DNA of 64,000 nucleotides. Origin: a virus. Made by a program: the position numbers and the translations under genes. The notes below the pieces were generated by a model. The model saw only the letters and a list, made by a program, of their open reading frames with translations. It had not been told where the DNA came from and did no database searches. Below, piece by piece: positions 24,834-33,763 of the stretch (positions are counted from its first letter, which is position 1; each line of letters starts with the position of its first letter). The stretch spans positions 1-64,000 of IMG/VR virus record IMGVR_UViG_3300021963_000023; one strand, written 5' to 3'.

Positions 24834-25085
24834 ATGGCTTCTAACAAATATAAAGAAATGCAAGGCTCAAGAAAAGACAATGTCGGTTCAGATATGCCAA
24901 AGCATAAACAATTGATCCAAATGCTTTCATTTAGGGTTGTACCAGCCTACTATAAAGAAATAGAGAAGGTTGCAAACAAAAAGAAAATAACGGTTTCAAA
25001 GCTTATAAGAAGTTACATTAAAGATGGTATGAAACGTGATAAAGAAATTACCGGTTCTGATGAAACCGACTACAGAGTAGATTAA
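24834..25085 (+). CDS. Ribbon-helix-helix-like regulator
   Basis: 83 residues. The stretch LSFRVVPAYYKEIEKVAN followed by KITVSKLIRSYIKDGM has the beta-strand plus two-helix pattern of Arc/MetJ-type DNA-binding proteins. The N-terminus is polar and basic. It may regulate local or host promoters. It ends one base from the convergent IMPDH-like gene. Confidence 0.65.
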   Translation: MASNKYKEMQGSRKDNVGSDMPKHKQLIQMLSFRVVPAYYKEIEKVANKKKITVSKLIRSYIKDGMKRDKEITGSDETDYRVD

Positions 25086-26135
25086 TCATTTACTAAATCT
25101 TTTAAATGAGTTTTGGGATATAAAGTTAAAATCAGCTCCACCAATAAAATGGTGGAGTTCTTTTTTACCACTATAGCTCATTGCAGAACGTAAATAATCT
25201 TCGAAATTTTGAACCCAACTTTCTATTGTATAGTTTACTTCATTTCTTCTAACAACGCCCTCAGACGTCTTTAAATCCTCTCTACCCCACGATTTTTGAA
25301 CCTCCTTGGTGCTCATACCTCTAAAGTTTTTATAAAGTGGGATGTCGGCCATAAACATTTCATTTGTTTCTTTAGAATATTGATTTACTGTTTCGTAGTT
25401 TTCCCTACTTGTTTCACCAGCACTTTCTAGACATTTATTCAACATTGACCCCAACATGACATAGTCGGCACCCAATCCCAATGCTTTAATGATGTCAGAA
25501 TATTTCTTAAATCCACCATCAGCAACTATTTCAGTCCTAAATCCACCATTTTTTCTAATATCATTGCATTCTTTGATTAAAGACGCCATGGGATAACCAA
25601 CGCCGGTTTGGACTGTGGTTAAACATCCACCACCGTTACCAATACCAACCCTAACCATATCCACACCAATAGAACAGTATTCTTTGAATGTATTAGGATT
25701 GGCTACGTTACCAACCATGAGACACATTGAATAACCATATAATGTTTTGGCTCTTTTAGTCATTTCATATAAATCTCTCATATGACCATTAGCAACATCA
25801 ATTAACGCCATTATTCTACTCCCATCTGGCACATAAATTTTAGTGTCCAAAAACATTTTTTTAAAGTCATCCAACCCATATGATAGGAACATGTTTACAT
25901 CAAAATGATCTTTTGATGGGTTCATAACTCTAGGTAAGACTGGTAATATTCCGTGTTTAGAAAATAGATGGAAATTGTTTTCATCAACGACGGTATCCAT
26001 CGGTGCTGTCATTAGAGGGAGATAACCATAAAGGTTTTTAACATTAATTTCACTTCTAGATCTAATTGAAGACAAAACAGCCGGTTCAATTAAAAGATCA
26101 TCAAAATCATAGAGTTGTTCAGTCATTTCGCGCAT
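25086..26135 (-). CDS. IMP dehydrogenase / GMP reductase family protein
   Basis: 349 residues, the size of GMP reductase or of an IMPDH without CBS domains. Visible are FDDLLIEPA at 11-19, MTAPMD at 42-47, a VGNVANP strand, RVGIGNGGGCLTT with catalytic Cys171, VADGGFKKYSDI, and LGADYVMLGSML. It acts on the purine nucleotides IMP, XMP and GMP using NAD(P). Whether it oxidises IMP or reduces GMP cannot be told from the sequence. A phage copy may raise guanine nucleotide supply or serve a DNA modification. Confidence 0.88.
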   Translation of the reverse strand: MREMTEQLYDFDDLLIEPAVLSSIRSRSEINVKNLYGYLPLMTAPMDTVVDENNFHLFSKHGILPVLPRVMNPSKDHFDVNMFLSYGLDDFKKMFLDTKIYVPDGSRIMALIDVANGHMRDLYEMTKRAKTLYGYSMCLMVGNVANPNTFKEYCSIGVDMVRVGIGNGGGCLTTVQTGVGYPMASLIKECNDIRKNGGFRTEIVADGGFKKYSDIIKALGLGADYVMLGSMLNKCLESAGETSRENYETVNQYSKETNEMFMADIPLYKNFRGMSTKEVQKSWGREDLKTSEGVVRRNEVNYTIESWVQNFEDYLRSAMSYSGKKELHHFIGGADFNFISQNSFKRFSK

Positions 26136-26202
26136 TATTTGTGTTTTACATAGCTAATATAAGAAAAAAAAACGTAAATTAAAAAATTAAGCAATAAAAA
26201 GG

Positions 26203-26210
26203 TATTTATA
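26203..26210 (+). promoter_or_regulatory. TATTTATA motif (candidate late promoter)
   Basis: 5 nt before ATG 26216. Confidence 0.42.
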
Positions 26211-26215
26211 TTATT

Positions 26216-26545
26216 ATGGGAGATAAGATAATTTCTGAAAACACAATAAAGGAGGTTTTGGACCAGATACTAAGCGAAGAGGTTTCAAAAGTTAAAAGAG
26301 AAGACTTTGCAAGGGTTCAATTTAAAATTGACGAGTTACAAAACTCTCTAAACGAAACACTTAAGGAATTTAGAAAACTACAAGATTCTGTACCAGGTGG
26401 TTTAAAAACAATTACAAATGGTAGATTAACTGGAATTTCACAAAGTTTAAGTTCAGCACAAAAATTAACAACACAGTTAAAGGAAAAAATAAAACTATTT
26501 AAAAAGTCTCTTTATACACAACAAGTAGAAGAAAAAAAGAAATAA
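26216..26545 (+). CDS. Coiled-coil protein with type A head
   Basis: 109 residues. The head MGDKIISENTIKEVLDQILSE has L-S-E at 19-21 and closely matches the head at 21127 (xVLDQILxE). The body is one long coiled coil (FKIDELQNSLNETLKEFRKL) with a Lys-rich end. A single-gene unit. Confidence 0.75.
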   Translation: MGDKIISENTIKEVLDQILSEEVSKVKREDFARVQFKIDELQNSLNETLKEFRKLQDSVPGGLKTITNGRLTGISQSLSSAQKLTTQLKEKIKLFKKSLYTQQVEEKKK

Positions 26546-26568
26546 CAAACCGTTTGGTTTAGAATAAA

Positions 26569-26967
26569 TTATTCGTCTTCTTCGTCATTATCTAGAAATA
26601 CTCTTAAACCTTTAACGTCCTCAATATCGGTTAGATTATGAATCTCTTTCTTACCCAAATCACTTAAAAAGAAAACTTCCTCTGTTTCATCATCCTCGTA
26701 AGAGTTTATTAAACCTTTTTTCTGTAAACTTCTCAAAAGGTCTTCTGCAACAATTTCTTTTAAAATAGCCTCAAACTCATCTTCATTAAGATAACCCTCA
26801 TCCTCATTATCCAAGCCATCCTCCAAGAATTTCTTTGTTAATTCATCTGATATTCTTTTTCTAGCATAATCTTGGCTAGATATTTCAAAATCGGTAAAGT
26901 AATTGTCATCAACTAAGGTTTTTATAATACCTTCTGTTATTTCTTGGATTTTAGGTAGGTAGCTCAT
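26569..26967 (-). CDS. Unknown acidic protein
   Basis: 132 residues, strongly acidic, ending DNDEEDE, helical. The pattern of LLRSLQKKGLINSYED followed by a strand and DLGKKEI suggests a winged-helix-like fold. Not recognised. Confidence 0.7.
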   Translation of the reverse strand: MSYLPKIQEITEGIIKTLVDDNYFTDFEISSQDYARKRISDELTKKFLEDGLDNEDEGYLNEDEFEAILKEIVAEDLLRSLQKKGLINSYEDDETEEVFFLSDLGKKEIHNLTDIEDVKGLRVFLDNDEEDE

Positions 26968-27077
26968 CTTTTAAATAATATTTTCTACTAAGATAAGTAA
27001 AAAAAATGAAATAAAAAAACGCACTTAGAATTTAAAAATAGAGCAATTTTACTTATATTTTATAATAAAAATATACA

Positions 27078-28361
27078 ATGGGAAATAGAAAGATTTTCAT
27101 TCAAATTGCGTCATATCGAGACCCACAGTTAATTCCAACATTAAAGGATTGTATTTCTAAAGCAAAAAATCCAGAGAACTTAGTATTTGCAATTGCTTGG
27201 CAACATTCAAAAGATGATGTTTGGGATAACTTAGATGAGTATTTAAGCGACGATAGATTTAAAATAACGGATATACCATATGAGTTATCTAAAGGGGCTT
27301 GTTGGGCCAGAAATCAATTACAACAGAGTTATACCGATGAGGAGTATACATTACAATTAGATTCACATCACAGATTTATTGAAAATTGGGACGAAGAATT
27401 AATAACAATGTATAATGGTTTGCAAGATAAAGGTTATGGTAAACCATTATTGACCAGCTACATCTCTTCTTATGACCCAGATAACGATCCAGGCGGTAGA
27501 GGTATGGTTCCGTGGAAAATGAACTTTGATAGATTTATACCAGAAGGTGCGGTATTCTTTTTACCAGCAGCGATTGATAATCACAAAGAATTGACAGAAC
27601 CAATTCCGGCTAGATTCTATTCCGCACACTTTGCGTTTACTGGTGGGGCTTTTGTTAAAGAGGTACCACATGATCCTGAATACTATTTTCATGGTGAGGA
27701 GATCTCAATTGCTGTTAGGGCATACACCTGGGGCTATGATCTATTTCATCCACACAAAATAATTGCTTGGCATGAATATACTAGAAAGAATAGAATAAAA
27801 CAGTGGGATGATGATAAGTTTTGGGGTGAAAAAAATGGTAATTCACATTTGAGGAATAGAAAACTTTTTGAGATGGATGGACTTGTCAAAGATATTGATT
27901 TTGGTATATATGATTTTGGTAAAGTTAGAAGTGTTGAGGATTATGAAAGGTATGCTGGTGTGTCCTTCAAAAAAAGATCGGTTCAAAAATTCACACTAGA
28001 TAACAATATCGCACCAAACCCACCACTATATGGACAAGAGTTTGATGATTCGTTTTTAAGAATATTTAAACATTGTATAGATATTCATAGAAATTCATTT
28101 ATTGATAACGATTATAATTTTTGGGCTGTAATATTTGAAGATGAGGTTGGTAAAACCTTACATAGACAAGATATGAATTCCGAGGAAATTAAAACTGCTC
28201 TTAGAACAACAGATGATTTTATAAAAATATGGAGAACATTTAATGCGGAGAAAAACCCAGCTAAATGGATTGTCTGGCCACATTCAGAGTCAAAGGGTTG
28301 GTTAAATAAAATCGAGGGAACACTATTCGATATCCCCAAAAAGGATCAAACATTAATATAA
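27078..28361 (+). CDS. GlcNAc-transferase-like glycosyltransferase (Skp1 GnT / GT60 type)
   Basis: 427 residues. The N-terminus IFIQIASYRDPQLIPTLKDC, then a LQLDSHHRF metal-binding-like motif (DxH) near 98, and HGEEISIAVRAYTWGYDLFHP match the GlcNAc family seen in Skp1 GlcNAc-transferases and bacterial/phage relatives. It would transfer a sugar to a protein, cell-wall polymer or DNA. First of four adjacent glycosyltransferase-type genes. Confidence 0.82.
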   Translation: MGNRKIFIQIASYRDPQLIPTLKDCISKAKNPENLVFAIAWQHSKDDVWDNLDEYLSDDRFKITDIPYELSKGACWARNQLQQSYTDEEYTLQLDSHHRFIENWDEELITMYNGLQDKGYGKPLLTSYISSYDPDNDPGGRGMVPWKMNFDRFIPEGAVFFLPAAIDNHKELTEPIPARFYSAHFAFTGGAFVKEVPHDPEYYFHGEEISIAVRAYTWGYDLFHPHKIIAWHEYTRKNRIKQWDDDKFWGEKNGNSHLRNRKLFEMDGLVKDIDFGIYDFGKVRSVEDYERYAGVSFKKRSVQKFTLDNNIAPNPPLYGQEFDDSFLRIFKHCIDIHRNSFIDNDYNFWAVIFEDEVGKTLHRQDMNSEEIKTALRTTDDFIKIWRTFNAEKNPAKWIVWPHSESKGWLNKIEGTLFDIPKKDQTLI

Positions 28362-28401
28362 TATGTTAGATATATCTAAGTAAAATTGAGAAAATATTAT
28401 A

Positions 28402-29226
28402 ATGAAAAAAATATTAACAGGATTATCAAACAATATTTCACTAAACAAACAAAAAATAAAAGTTTGGTCAGAAAGTTTTAAAAAACACTCTGATGGTGAG
28501 GTGGTTTTAATAGCAGCAAATGCTACCGATGAAGATATACAAGCATGTATTGATCTAAACATAAAATATTATCAAGTAACCGTTGAAGACACTTGGCATA
28601 TTAATAATAAAAGATTAAAACACACTAAAGATTTTTTAGAACAATCCGATGGTGATGTCTTTTTAATCACAGATGTGTTTGATGTTTTATTTCAATCAGA
28701 TCCATTTATTAAAATGGATTTAGAAAATAACGATATCTTTATTAGTAAGGAGGGTATCTTGGTTTGTGAAGAGCCTTGGAATGCTGATGTTATTAATAAG
28801 GTATTTCCCAATGAAACGGCAGCTTGTATGCAAACAGAAATTGTTTGTTCTGGTATAATTGGTGGTAAAAAAGAACCGTTGATAAAGTTATATCATAAAC
28901 TTGATCATATGTGTGAAAATAGTTTAGATGGTCACAATATTAAGGATCAAGCCGCACTTATTATCATGGTAAAGAATAATGAAATAGAAAGATTAAAAAA
29001 CTTTTCATTAGATGAGGGATGGGCGATGCATTGTCAATCATCAGGGCCAACACAATTTTTTGAATCATGGGGGCTTAAAAATGCAATAATCAGAAAGGGT
29101 TATGGAATACCAGAACTAAAAGAAGATGGTGTTGTTTACACACACTCTGGAATAAAATATGATATGGTTCACCAATTTAATAGAGTTGATGAATGGAAAA
29201 AAATAATAACTAAAGAATATGAATAA
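28402..29226 (+). CDS. Glycosyltransferase-like protein
   Basis: 274 residues. A GT-A-like layout: an N-terminal beta-alpha unit, then DVFLITDVFDVLFQSDPF (Asp-x-Asp-like pair near 95) and a HNIKDQAALIIMV segment typical of nucleotide-sugar enzymes. It overlaps the next gene by 8 nt. Donor and acceptor unknown. Confidence 0.72.
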   Translation: MKKILTGLSNNISLNKQKIKVWSESFKKHSDGEVVLIAANATDEDIQACIDLNIKYYQVTVEDTWHINNKRLKHTKDFLEQSDGDVFLITDVFDVLFQSDPFIKMDLENNDIFISKEGILVCEEPWNADVINKVFPNETAACMQTEIVCSGIIGGKKEPLIKLYHKLDHMCENSLDGHNIKDQAALIIMVKNNEIERLKNFSLDEGWAMHCQSSGPTQFFESWGLKNAIIRKGYGIPELKEDGVVYTHSGIKYDMVHQFNRVDEWKKIITKEYE

Positions 29227-29974
29227 TGCAATATGTGTTTGTTCAACTAGCGACCTATATGGTCCGTTTATTGAAGAATGGTTAAATGAACCAGTAGTTA
29301 ATAGTGATAAGTTTGTAATTGTTGATGTAACAAAAGATCACACATTTAATAAGGGGTTTACATTTACTGAACAACAATTAAAAGAGAAATTAAACTTTAC
29401 ACAAGAGGTTAGCAAATTTAATTGGTGGAATTCTTACGGTAATAGAAATATTGCTTGGTTTTATGCGCATTTAAGAATGATAAATTTTTATATGGAACAT
29501 CCAAATTATGATTATTATTGGTTTTTTGATGATGATATTAAAATGAATAATTGGAATTTATTTTTTGATTCATTTAAAAATGAGGATGCGGACTTCTTAA
29601 CATATTTTTTATTTAAAAATACTGATGTTGAAACTCAACCAGATGTTCCTATGATTGATGATAGAACATACTCTAGAACTGAGTGGTTTAAAAGATTCCC
29701 AGGTATTGATGCTAACTTACCAAAAGACATGACCAAATTATTTGGGTCGTTTTTTCCAACAACCAGATTTTCTAACAAGGCGTTAAAAACAATTATGGAT
29801 TACAATTTAAATGGTTATCATGCATATCATGAAGGAATGGTTCCAACCATATTAAATTACGAAGGCCAGAAAATGAAAACAATAATAACTCCTGAAAATA
29901 CATCAAATTACTTTGATGTTAACGAGGTTAACATTCTACATAAGAATCAAAAAATAAATTGGGAATGGTTATAA
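29219..29974 (+). CDS. Glycosyltransferase-like protein
   Basis: 251 residues. The central YYWFFDDDIKMNNW is a hydrophobic strand ending in DDD, the metal site of many GT-A enzymes. The rest is Phe/Asn-rich. It overlaps both neighbours, so the four sugar genes are one operon. Confidence 0.7.
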   Translation: MNNAICVCSTSDLYGPFIEEWLNEPVVNSDKFVIVDVTKDHTFNKGFTFTEQQLKEKLNFTQEVSKFNWWNSYGNRNIAWFYAHLRMINFYMEHPNYDYYWFFDDDIKMNNWNLFFDSFKNEDADFLTYFLFKNTDVETQPDVPMIDDRTYSRTEWFKRFPGIDANLPKDMTKLFGSFFPTTRFSNKALKTIMDYNLNGYHAYHEGMVPTILNYEGQKMKTIITPENTSNYFDVNEVNILHKNQKINWEWL

Positions 29975-31317
29975 AGAAAACGGCCATCGTAACGGCCATA
30001 TTTGACATCGGTAGAGATAAGTGGGATAATTTTACAATGTCCTATCACACGTATTTGTGGTGGATGAGAAATTTACTTTATTTAGATACCGATCTCATCA
30101 TATACACAGAAGAGAAGTTCAAGAACGATATATTAAACTATAGAAAAGAGGTAGATCCTAAATTAGAAAAAACTATTTTAATTATTCAACCATTAGAATC
30201 AATAGAAGGTTATAAAACATTCTATGAACCATTAAATGATTTAATGACTAGTGATGAGTTTAAAAAAGATGTTCAATTTGATGTGCCAGAGATGATTAAA
30301 CCATTATATAATGTTGTAATGTTTGCTAAACTTTTTTATATTTTAGATTCAGCAAAAAAGAATTTGTTTAATGCTGACTTATATGTTTGGGCGGATGCCG
30401 GTGTTATAAGAAATGATCAACCAGAAAAAAACCTAAAGTGGCCAGATATTCAAAAAATTAATGAATTAGATAATAATAAAGTTACTTTCTTTTGTCATCA
30501 CCCATATGTTAGAGTGGCTAATGATCAATATAAATTTCACGCCTTATCTCAAATGAGATACATTCAAGGCGGTGCTGTTTTTGTTCCTAAAAAATGTATA
30601 GAAGAGATTTGTGAATTATTTAAAAATACAGCATTAGATTGTATATCAAAAGGTTTTGTTGGTAGTGATGAGAAAATATTTGATTTTACCTATCTAACGA
30701 ATCCAGATAATTACAATTTAATACAATGTGGGTGGAGAGAATATATTGATTTATTCACAACCAAAAAAGATTTGGAGGTTGTTGTTGCTAGATACAATGA
30801 AGATCTTGAATGGATAAAAGAACTTAATTACAAAGTAACGGTTTATAATAAAAATGTTGACGATAACCATTTATTCTCAAATAACTTGCCAAATGTTGGT
30901 AGAGAAGGCCATACGTTTTTTAATCACATTGTTAACAATTATGATAACCTACCAGAATATCTAGTATTTTTACAAGGTAAGCCACAAGATCACTGTAATG
31001 ACATTATTAGTTTAATTAATAATTTTGACTTCAAGACAGAATTTAAACCATTAGGTGTTTTGCACCAGTTAACTATGGAATATGATGCAATCAATCAGCA
31101 AGTAGAATCATACGCTAAATCAATTGGATTTGATATTACATATCCGATTTATATGACACCTGGGGCTCAATACATTATTAGTAGAAGAATAATAAAAACC
31201 AAACCATTAGAATATTATAAAAGAATATTAGATTCACTATCGCATGAATCATATCCACAATCCGGTTTGGATGTTGAAAAAACATTATTTCAAATATATG
31301 GGGTTTATAAAAGTTAA
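29965..31317 (+). CDS. HtrL/YibB-like protein fused to a DUF3431-like domain
   Basis: 450 residues from ATG 29965, inside the end of the previous gene. The N-terminal part (TAIVTAIFDIGRDKW, then KLFYILDSAKKN and YVWADAGVI) resembles HtrL/YibB sugar-transferase-like proteins. From about 265, VVVARYNEDLEWIKEL and later YLVFLQGKPQDHC match DUF3431, itself a predicted glycosyltransferase. The fusion is likely a bifunctional enzyme. Confidence 0.75.
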   Translation: MVIKKTAIVTAIFDIGRDKWDNFTMSYHTYLWWMRNLLYLDTDLIIYTEEKFKNDILNYRKEVDPKLEKTILIIQPLESIEGYKTFYEPLNDLMTSDEFKKDVQFDVPEMIKPLYNVVMFAKLFYILDSAKKNLFNADLYVWADAGVIRNDQPEKNLKWPDIQKINELDNNKVTFFCHHPYVRVANDQYKFHALSQMRYIQGGAVFVPKKCIEEICELFKNTALDCISKGFVGSDEKIFDFTYLTNPDNYNLIQCGWREYIDLFTTKKDLEVVVARYNEDLEWIKELNYKVTVYNKNVDDNHLFSNNLPNVGREGHTFFNHIVNNYDNLPEYLVFLQGKPQDHCNDIISLINNFDFKTEFKPLGVLHQLTMEYDAINQQVESYAKSIGFDITYPIYMTPGAQYIISRRIIKTKPLEYYKRILDSLSHESYPQSGLDVEKTLFQIYGVYKS

Positions 31318-31326
31318 AAACGAATA

Positions 31327-31334
31327 TATTTATA
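31327..31334 (+). promoter_or_regulatory. TATTTATA motif (candidate late promoter)
   Basis: 10 nt after the sugar operon stop and about 50 nt before the small membrane gene at 31385. Confidence 0.38.
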
Positions 31335-31384
31335 AAAAACGGTTATACACCATAAATCGATAAATAAATTATACATGGACCCTG

Positions 31385-31627
31385 ATGATGAACAAAATCA
31401 AAAATTTAAAGAACAAGGAAAAGAGACTGGTCCTATACAAAGATACATCACTAATGTTAGCGATGTTCTTTCTCCCATTTGGCTACGATGCTTTATTCAA
31501 ATTAATAATGGACATGAGTGGTTCATATTGGGTAGCCGATATCGTTTTTTATTCTATTTCAGGTTGTTTTTGGTTGTCTTATATACTTCTTACGAAGTAC
31601 TTAAATAAAAAAGAAACCTCCAATTAG
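31385..31627 (+). CDS. Small two-helix membrane protein
   Basis: 80 residues. A basic start (KIKNLKNKEKR) precedes two hydrophobic segments (LMLAMFFLPFG and DIVFYSISGCFWLSYILL) and a Lys-rich tail. A second frame starting at 31375 overlaps almost entirely, but its product lacks a coherent membrane pattern, so this frame is preferred. A terminator overlaps its end. Holin-like in size and topology; not assigned. Confidence 0.6.
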   Translation: MMNKIKNLKNKEKRLVLYKDTSLMLAMFFLPFGYDALFKLIMDMSGSYWVADIVFYSISGCFWLSYILLTKYLNKKETSN

Positions 31628-31638
31628 GAGGTTTTTTT
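31614..31638 (+). terminator. Rho-independent terminator
   Basis: AAACCTCC/GGAGGTTT hairpin with T7, at the end of the small membrane gene. Confidence 0.82.
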
Positions 31639-31773
31639 ATTTTCTGGTTTGTCTGGTTGTTGTAAACCTTTTTTAGTTTCATCTTTTTTAACATAATGAT
31701 TTTTTGTGGCATCCTTATGTTTTTCTAAGATCTTCTTTTTTTCTTCTTCGGTCATTTTAAACACATTACTCAT
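31624..31773 (-). CDS. Small Lys-rich protein (49 aa)
   Basis: A 49-codon minus-strand frame, MSNVFKMTEEEKKKILEKHK at its start and QQPDKPENKKTS at its end. Highly charged. It directly follows the gene at 31766 (8-nt overlap), which supports co-translation. No known family. Confidence 0.6.
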   Translation of the reverse strand: MSNVFKMTEEEKKKILEKHKDATKNHYVKKDETKKGLQQPDKPENKKTS

Positions 31774-32086
31774 ATTTTAATTGTTTTTTGTTTTCTTGGA
31801 GACATCTCTCTTTTTTATTTTTTAATACTAGACATTTTTCATATTCTTCAGTTTCTTCTAATATTTCAATCATTCTGTCTATGATTTCGATTAATAATTC
31901 TAAATCATTATTGTAGCTTAATATTGTCTTTTTATTAATATACTCAAAAATCATATCATTGTCAACGTTTCTTATGTAGTCATATATCATTCTAACCTCA
32001 TCATCATCATAATTACCGACGTGAAGTACCCTAGTTGCTTGCAAAAGAAATGATACTGACATATTCATAAATATCCCTTCATTCAT
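31766..32086 (-). CDS. Unknown acidic helical protein
   Basis: 106 residues. Its C-terminal helix (ETEEYEKCLVLKNKKERC) resembles that of the minus-strand gene at 61843 (DIEDYEKCSEIISLYKSL), so the two may be distant paralogues. It overlaps the upstream gene by 8 nt. Function unknown. Confidence 0.68.
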   Translation of the reverse strand: MNEGIFMNMSVSFLLQATRVLHVGNYDDDEVRMIYDYIRNVDNDMIFEYINKKTILSYNNDLELLIEIIDRMIEILEETEEYEKCLVLKNKKERCLQENKKQLKYE

Positions 32087-32402
32087 TGATTAACTTTTTT
32101 TCTAATATCCTGAAACATTCAAAGAAACCATCTTTCTCAATATCTTCTCTATTTTCTTTTGATGATTGAGCTGGCCCGAAAACAATTCCATTATTTAATG
32201 AAATACTAAAAACCCATTGTTTAGGGTTATACATTTCAATTGTTAGATATACACCTTCTTTATCAAAGAATCTATAAAGCTTCTTCAAATCATATGTGGC
32301 AATCGTTGAAATACTCAACACCCCAATATTTGGAAACATATTATCGTTAAACCTTCTAAAGGCTTTCGGATACAAATATTCTATGGAATACCAATCTAAC
32401 AT
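32079..32402 (-). CDS. Unknown protein
   Basis: 107 residues with mixed alpha/beta pattern (VYLTIEMYNPKQWVFSISL). First gene of a three-gene minus-strand unit ending at 31624. No motif. Confidence 0.68.
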   Translation of the reverse strand: MLDWYSIEYLYPKAFRRFNDNMFPNIGVLSISTIATYDLKKLYRFFDKEGVYLTIEMYNPKQWVFSISLNNGIVFGPAQSSKENREDIEKDGFFECFRILEKKLINE

Positions 32403-32487
32403 AATAACTAATATAAGAATTTTCTTTCAATAATTACATTATTATGGATTTTATAAAATAAACATATACTTATTTGGTATTAATAAA

Positions 32488-32721
32488 ATGATTATACGAG
32501 AATTTTACATTAATGAGGATAACGGCGGGTTATATGTCGAATTCTCCACAAAAAAAGACGGTGACGACTTTTATCGAGTTATTGAATTCAATAAGGAAGA
32601 TATTGAATATTACTCGCCCACAATATTAGACGATGATACGGAAATAGACGAGGAGTTTATAACAGAGCTAATACTTGAGTATTCAAAAAATAATGAACTG
32701 CCAGAAGAAGAAATGTTGTGA
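32488..32721 (+). CDS. Small acidic protein
   Basis: 77 residues, rich in Asp/Glu (DDDTEIDEEFITELI), no membrane segment or metal motif. It sits before the metalloprotease-like gene at 32734 and probably shares its message. Confidence 0.62.
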   Translation: MIIREFYINEDNGGLYVEFSTKKDGDDFYRVIEFNKEDIEYYSPTILDDDTEIDEEFITELILEYSKNNELPEEEML

Positions 32722-32729
32722 TATTTATA
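32722..32729 (+). promoter_or_regulatory. TATTTATA motif (candidate late promoter)
   Basis: Overlaps the stop region of the previous gene and ends 4 nt before ATG 32734. Confidence 0.4.
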
Positions 32730-32733
32730 AGAT

Positions 32734-33102
32734 ATGGAGTTTCTAAATGACCAACAAAAAGAAAAATTAACCGAGTTTGTTAAATTCGTAAAGGGTGAAC
32801 TTAAATTAAAGTCTACCCCTAAGGTTGTTGTCCAAAATGGAAGAAAGGATCTTAAAACAACTGCAAACTATGATTATACCCAATCAGATAAAATAATCAA
32901 GGTTAACGCTAAAAATAGAATGCTTGTAGATGTTATGAGAAGTGTGGCACACGAGTTGGTTCACCACAAACAATACGAAGACAAGCGTCTAGAGGTCAAA
33001 CCACCGGATATTGGTGGTGAAATCGAAGACGAAGCAAACGCAAAAGCTGGTCAATTTATTAAGATGTTTGCTCAGAAGGATCAAACCATTTATGATGAAT
33101 AA
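32734..33102 (+). CDS. HExxH metalloprotease-like protein
   Basis: 122 residues. AHELVHHKQY contains HELVH near 73-77 with a downstream GGEIEDEANAKAG that offers the third ligand Glu. The compact size resembles phage SprT/ImmA-like peptidases. No tag head. It ends one base from the convergent lipoprotein gene. Substrate unknown. Confidence 0.75.
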   Translation: MEFLNDQQKEKLTEFVKFVKGELKLKSTPKVVVQNGRKDLKTTANYDYTQSDKIIKVNAKNRMLVDVMRSVAHELVHHKQYEDKRLEVKPPDIGGEIEDEANAKAGQFIKMFAQKDQTIYDE

Positions 33103-33681
33103 TTAACGTCTTGTAAATTTTAAAATAATCATAACGGTAACCGCCTTATCTCTCATACCAGTACTTAAATATAAATCTGTAGTTATTGGTGTACTCGTTA
33201 ATGTTAGTTTTTTAGCTAACGATCCCATTGCATCCGTAGAAAACGTATAGCTGGTATAACTACCAGTAGTTAAATTCTTAACATACAGGTCGCTATATTC
33301 ATTAGCTAGATATGGTCTAGGAAAATCCGCTTTTAATTGATCACTCCTCGTATTGTTAGTAACATATAAATCATATGATGTTGCTTGAGGGGCACCATCA
33401 AACTCCCAAATATCACCAATAACAAATCTTCGATCTGGAGATGTTTGATTGTAATTTTGTTTCATTATTATTCCACCAGAAACAAAGCTTTGGTTGTTAA
33501 ATGCATTAATACAAATTGTGTCCGTTTTTATTATGTCAATTGGTGATATTGAACTTATTTTCACAATTTGATAATCAGTAAAAATCCATCTACCAGAAAT
33601 AGAGGGCTCACTTATCATTTCGTACTTCTCACAACCCCAAAATAATGGAGTAATTAATAGAATTAAGAATAGTTTTTTCAT
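33103..33681 (-). CDS. Predicted lipoprotein
   Basis: 192 residues. Signal sequence MKKLFLILLITPLFWGC with a lipobox Cys17, then a lipocalin-like beta-rich body that opens ISGRWIFTDYQI. It should be lipid-anchored at the host membrane. Lipocalin-like small lipoproteins are common in Bacteroidota but unusual in phages; a superinfection-exclusion role is possible, not shown. Confidence 0.8.
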   Translation of the reverse strand: MKKLFLILLITPLFWGCEKYEMISEPSISGRWIFTDYQIVKISSISPIDIIKTDTICINAFNNQSFVSGGIIMKQNYNQTSPDRRFVIGDIWEFDGAPQATSYDLYVTNNTRSDQLKADFPRPYLANEYSDLYVKNLTTGSYTSYTFSTDAMGSLAKKLTLTSTPITTDLYLSTGMRDKAVTVMIILKFTRR

Positions 33682-33751
33682 TATTATTGATTTTGAAGTA
33701 CAAAACTCGTATATTTTATTGATATTAACAAAAGAAACTGAAATTATTTTA

Positions 33752-33759
33752 TATTTATA
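33752..33759 (+). promoter_or_regulatory. TATTTATA motif (candidate late promoter)
   Basis: 4 nt before ATG 33764, at the divergent junction with the lipoprotein gene. Confidence 0.45.
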
Positions 33760-33763
33760 AGGT

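Noticed and set aside
31375-31608. Alternative frame starting MDPDDEQNQ
   Set aside because: It overlaps the membrane-protein frame at 31385, which has coherent helices and ends at the terminator. A frameshifted single gene cannot be fully excluded.
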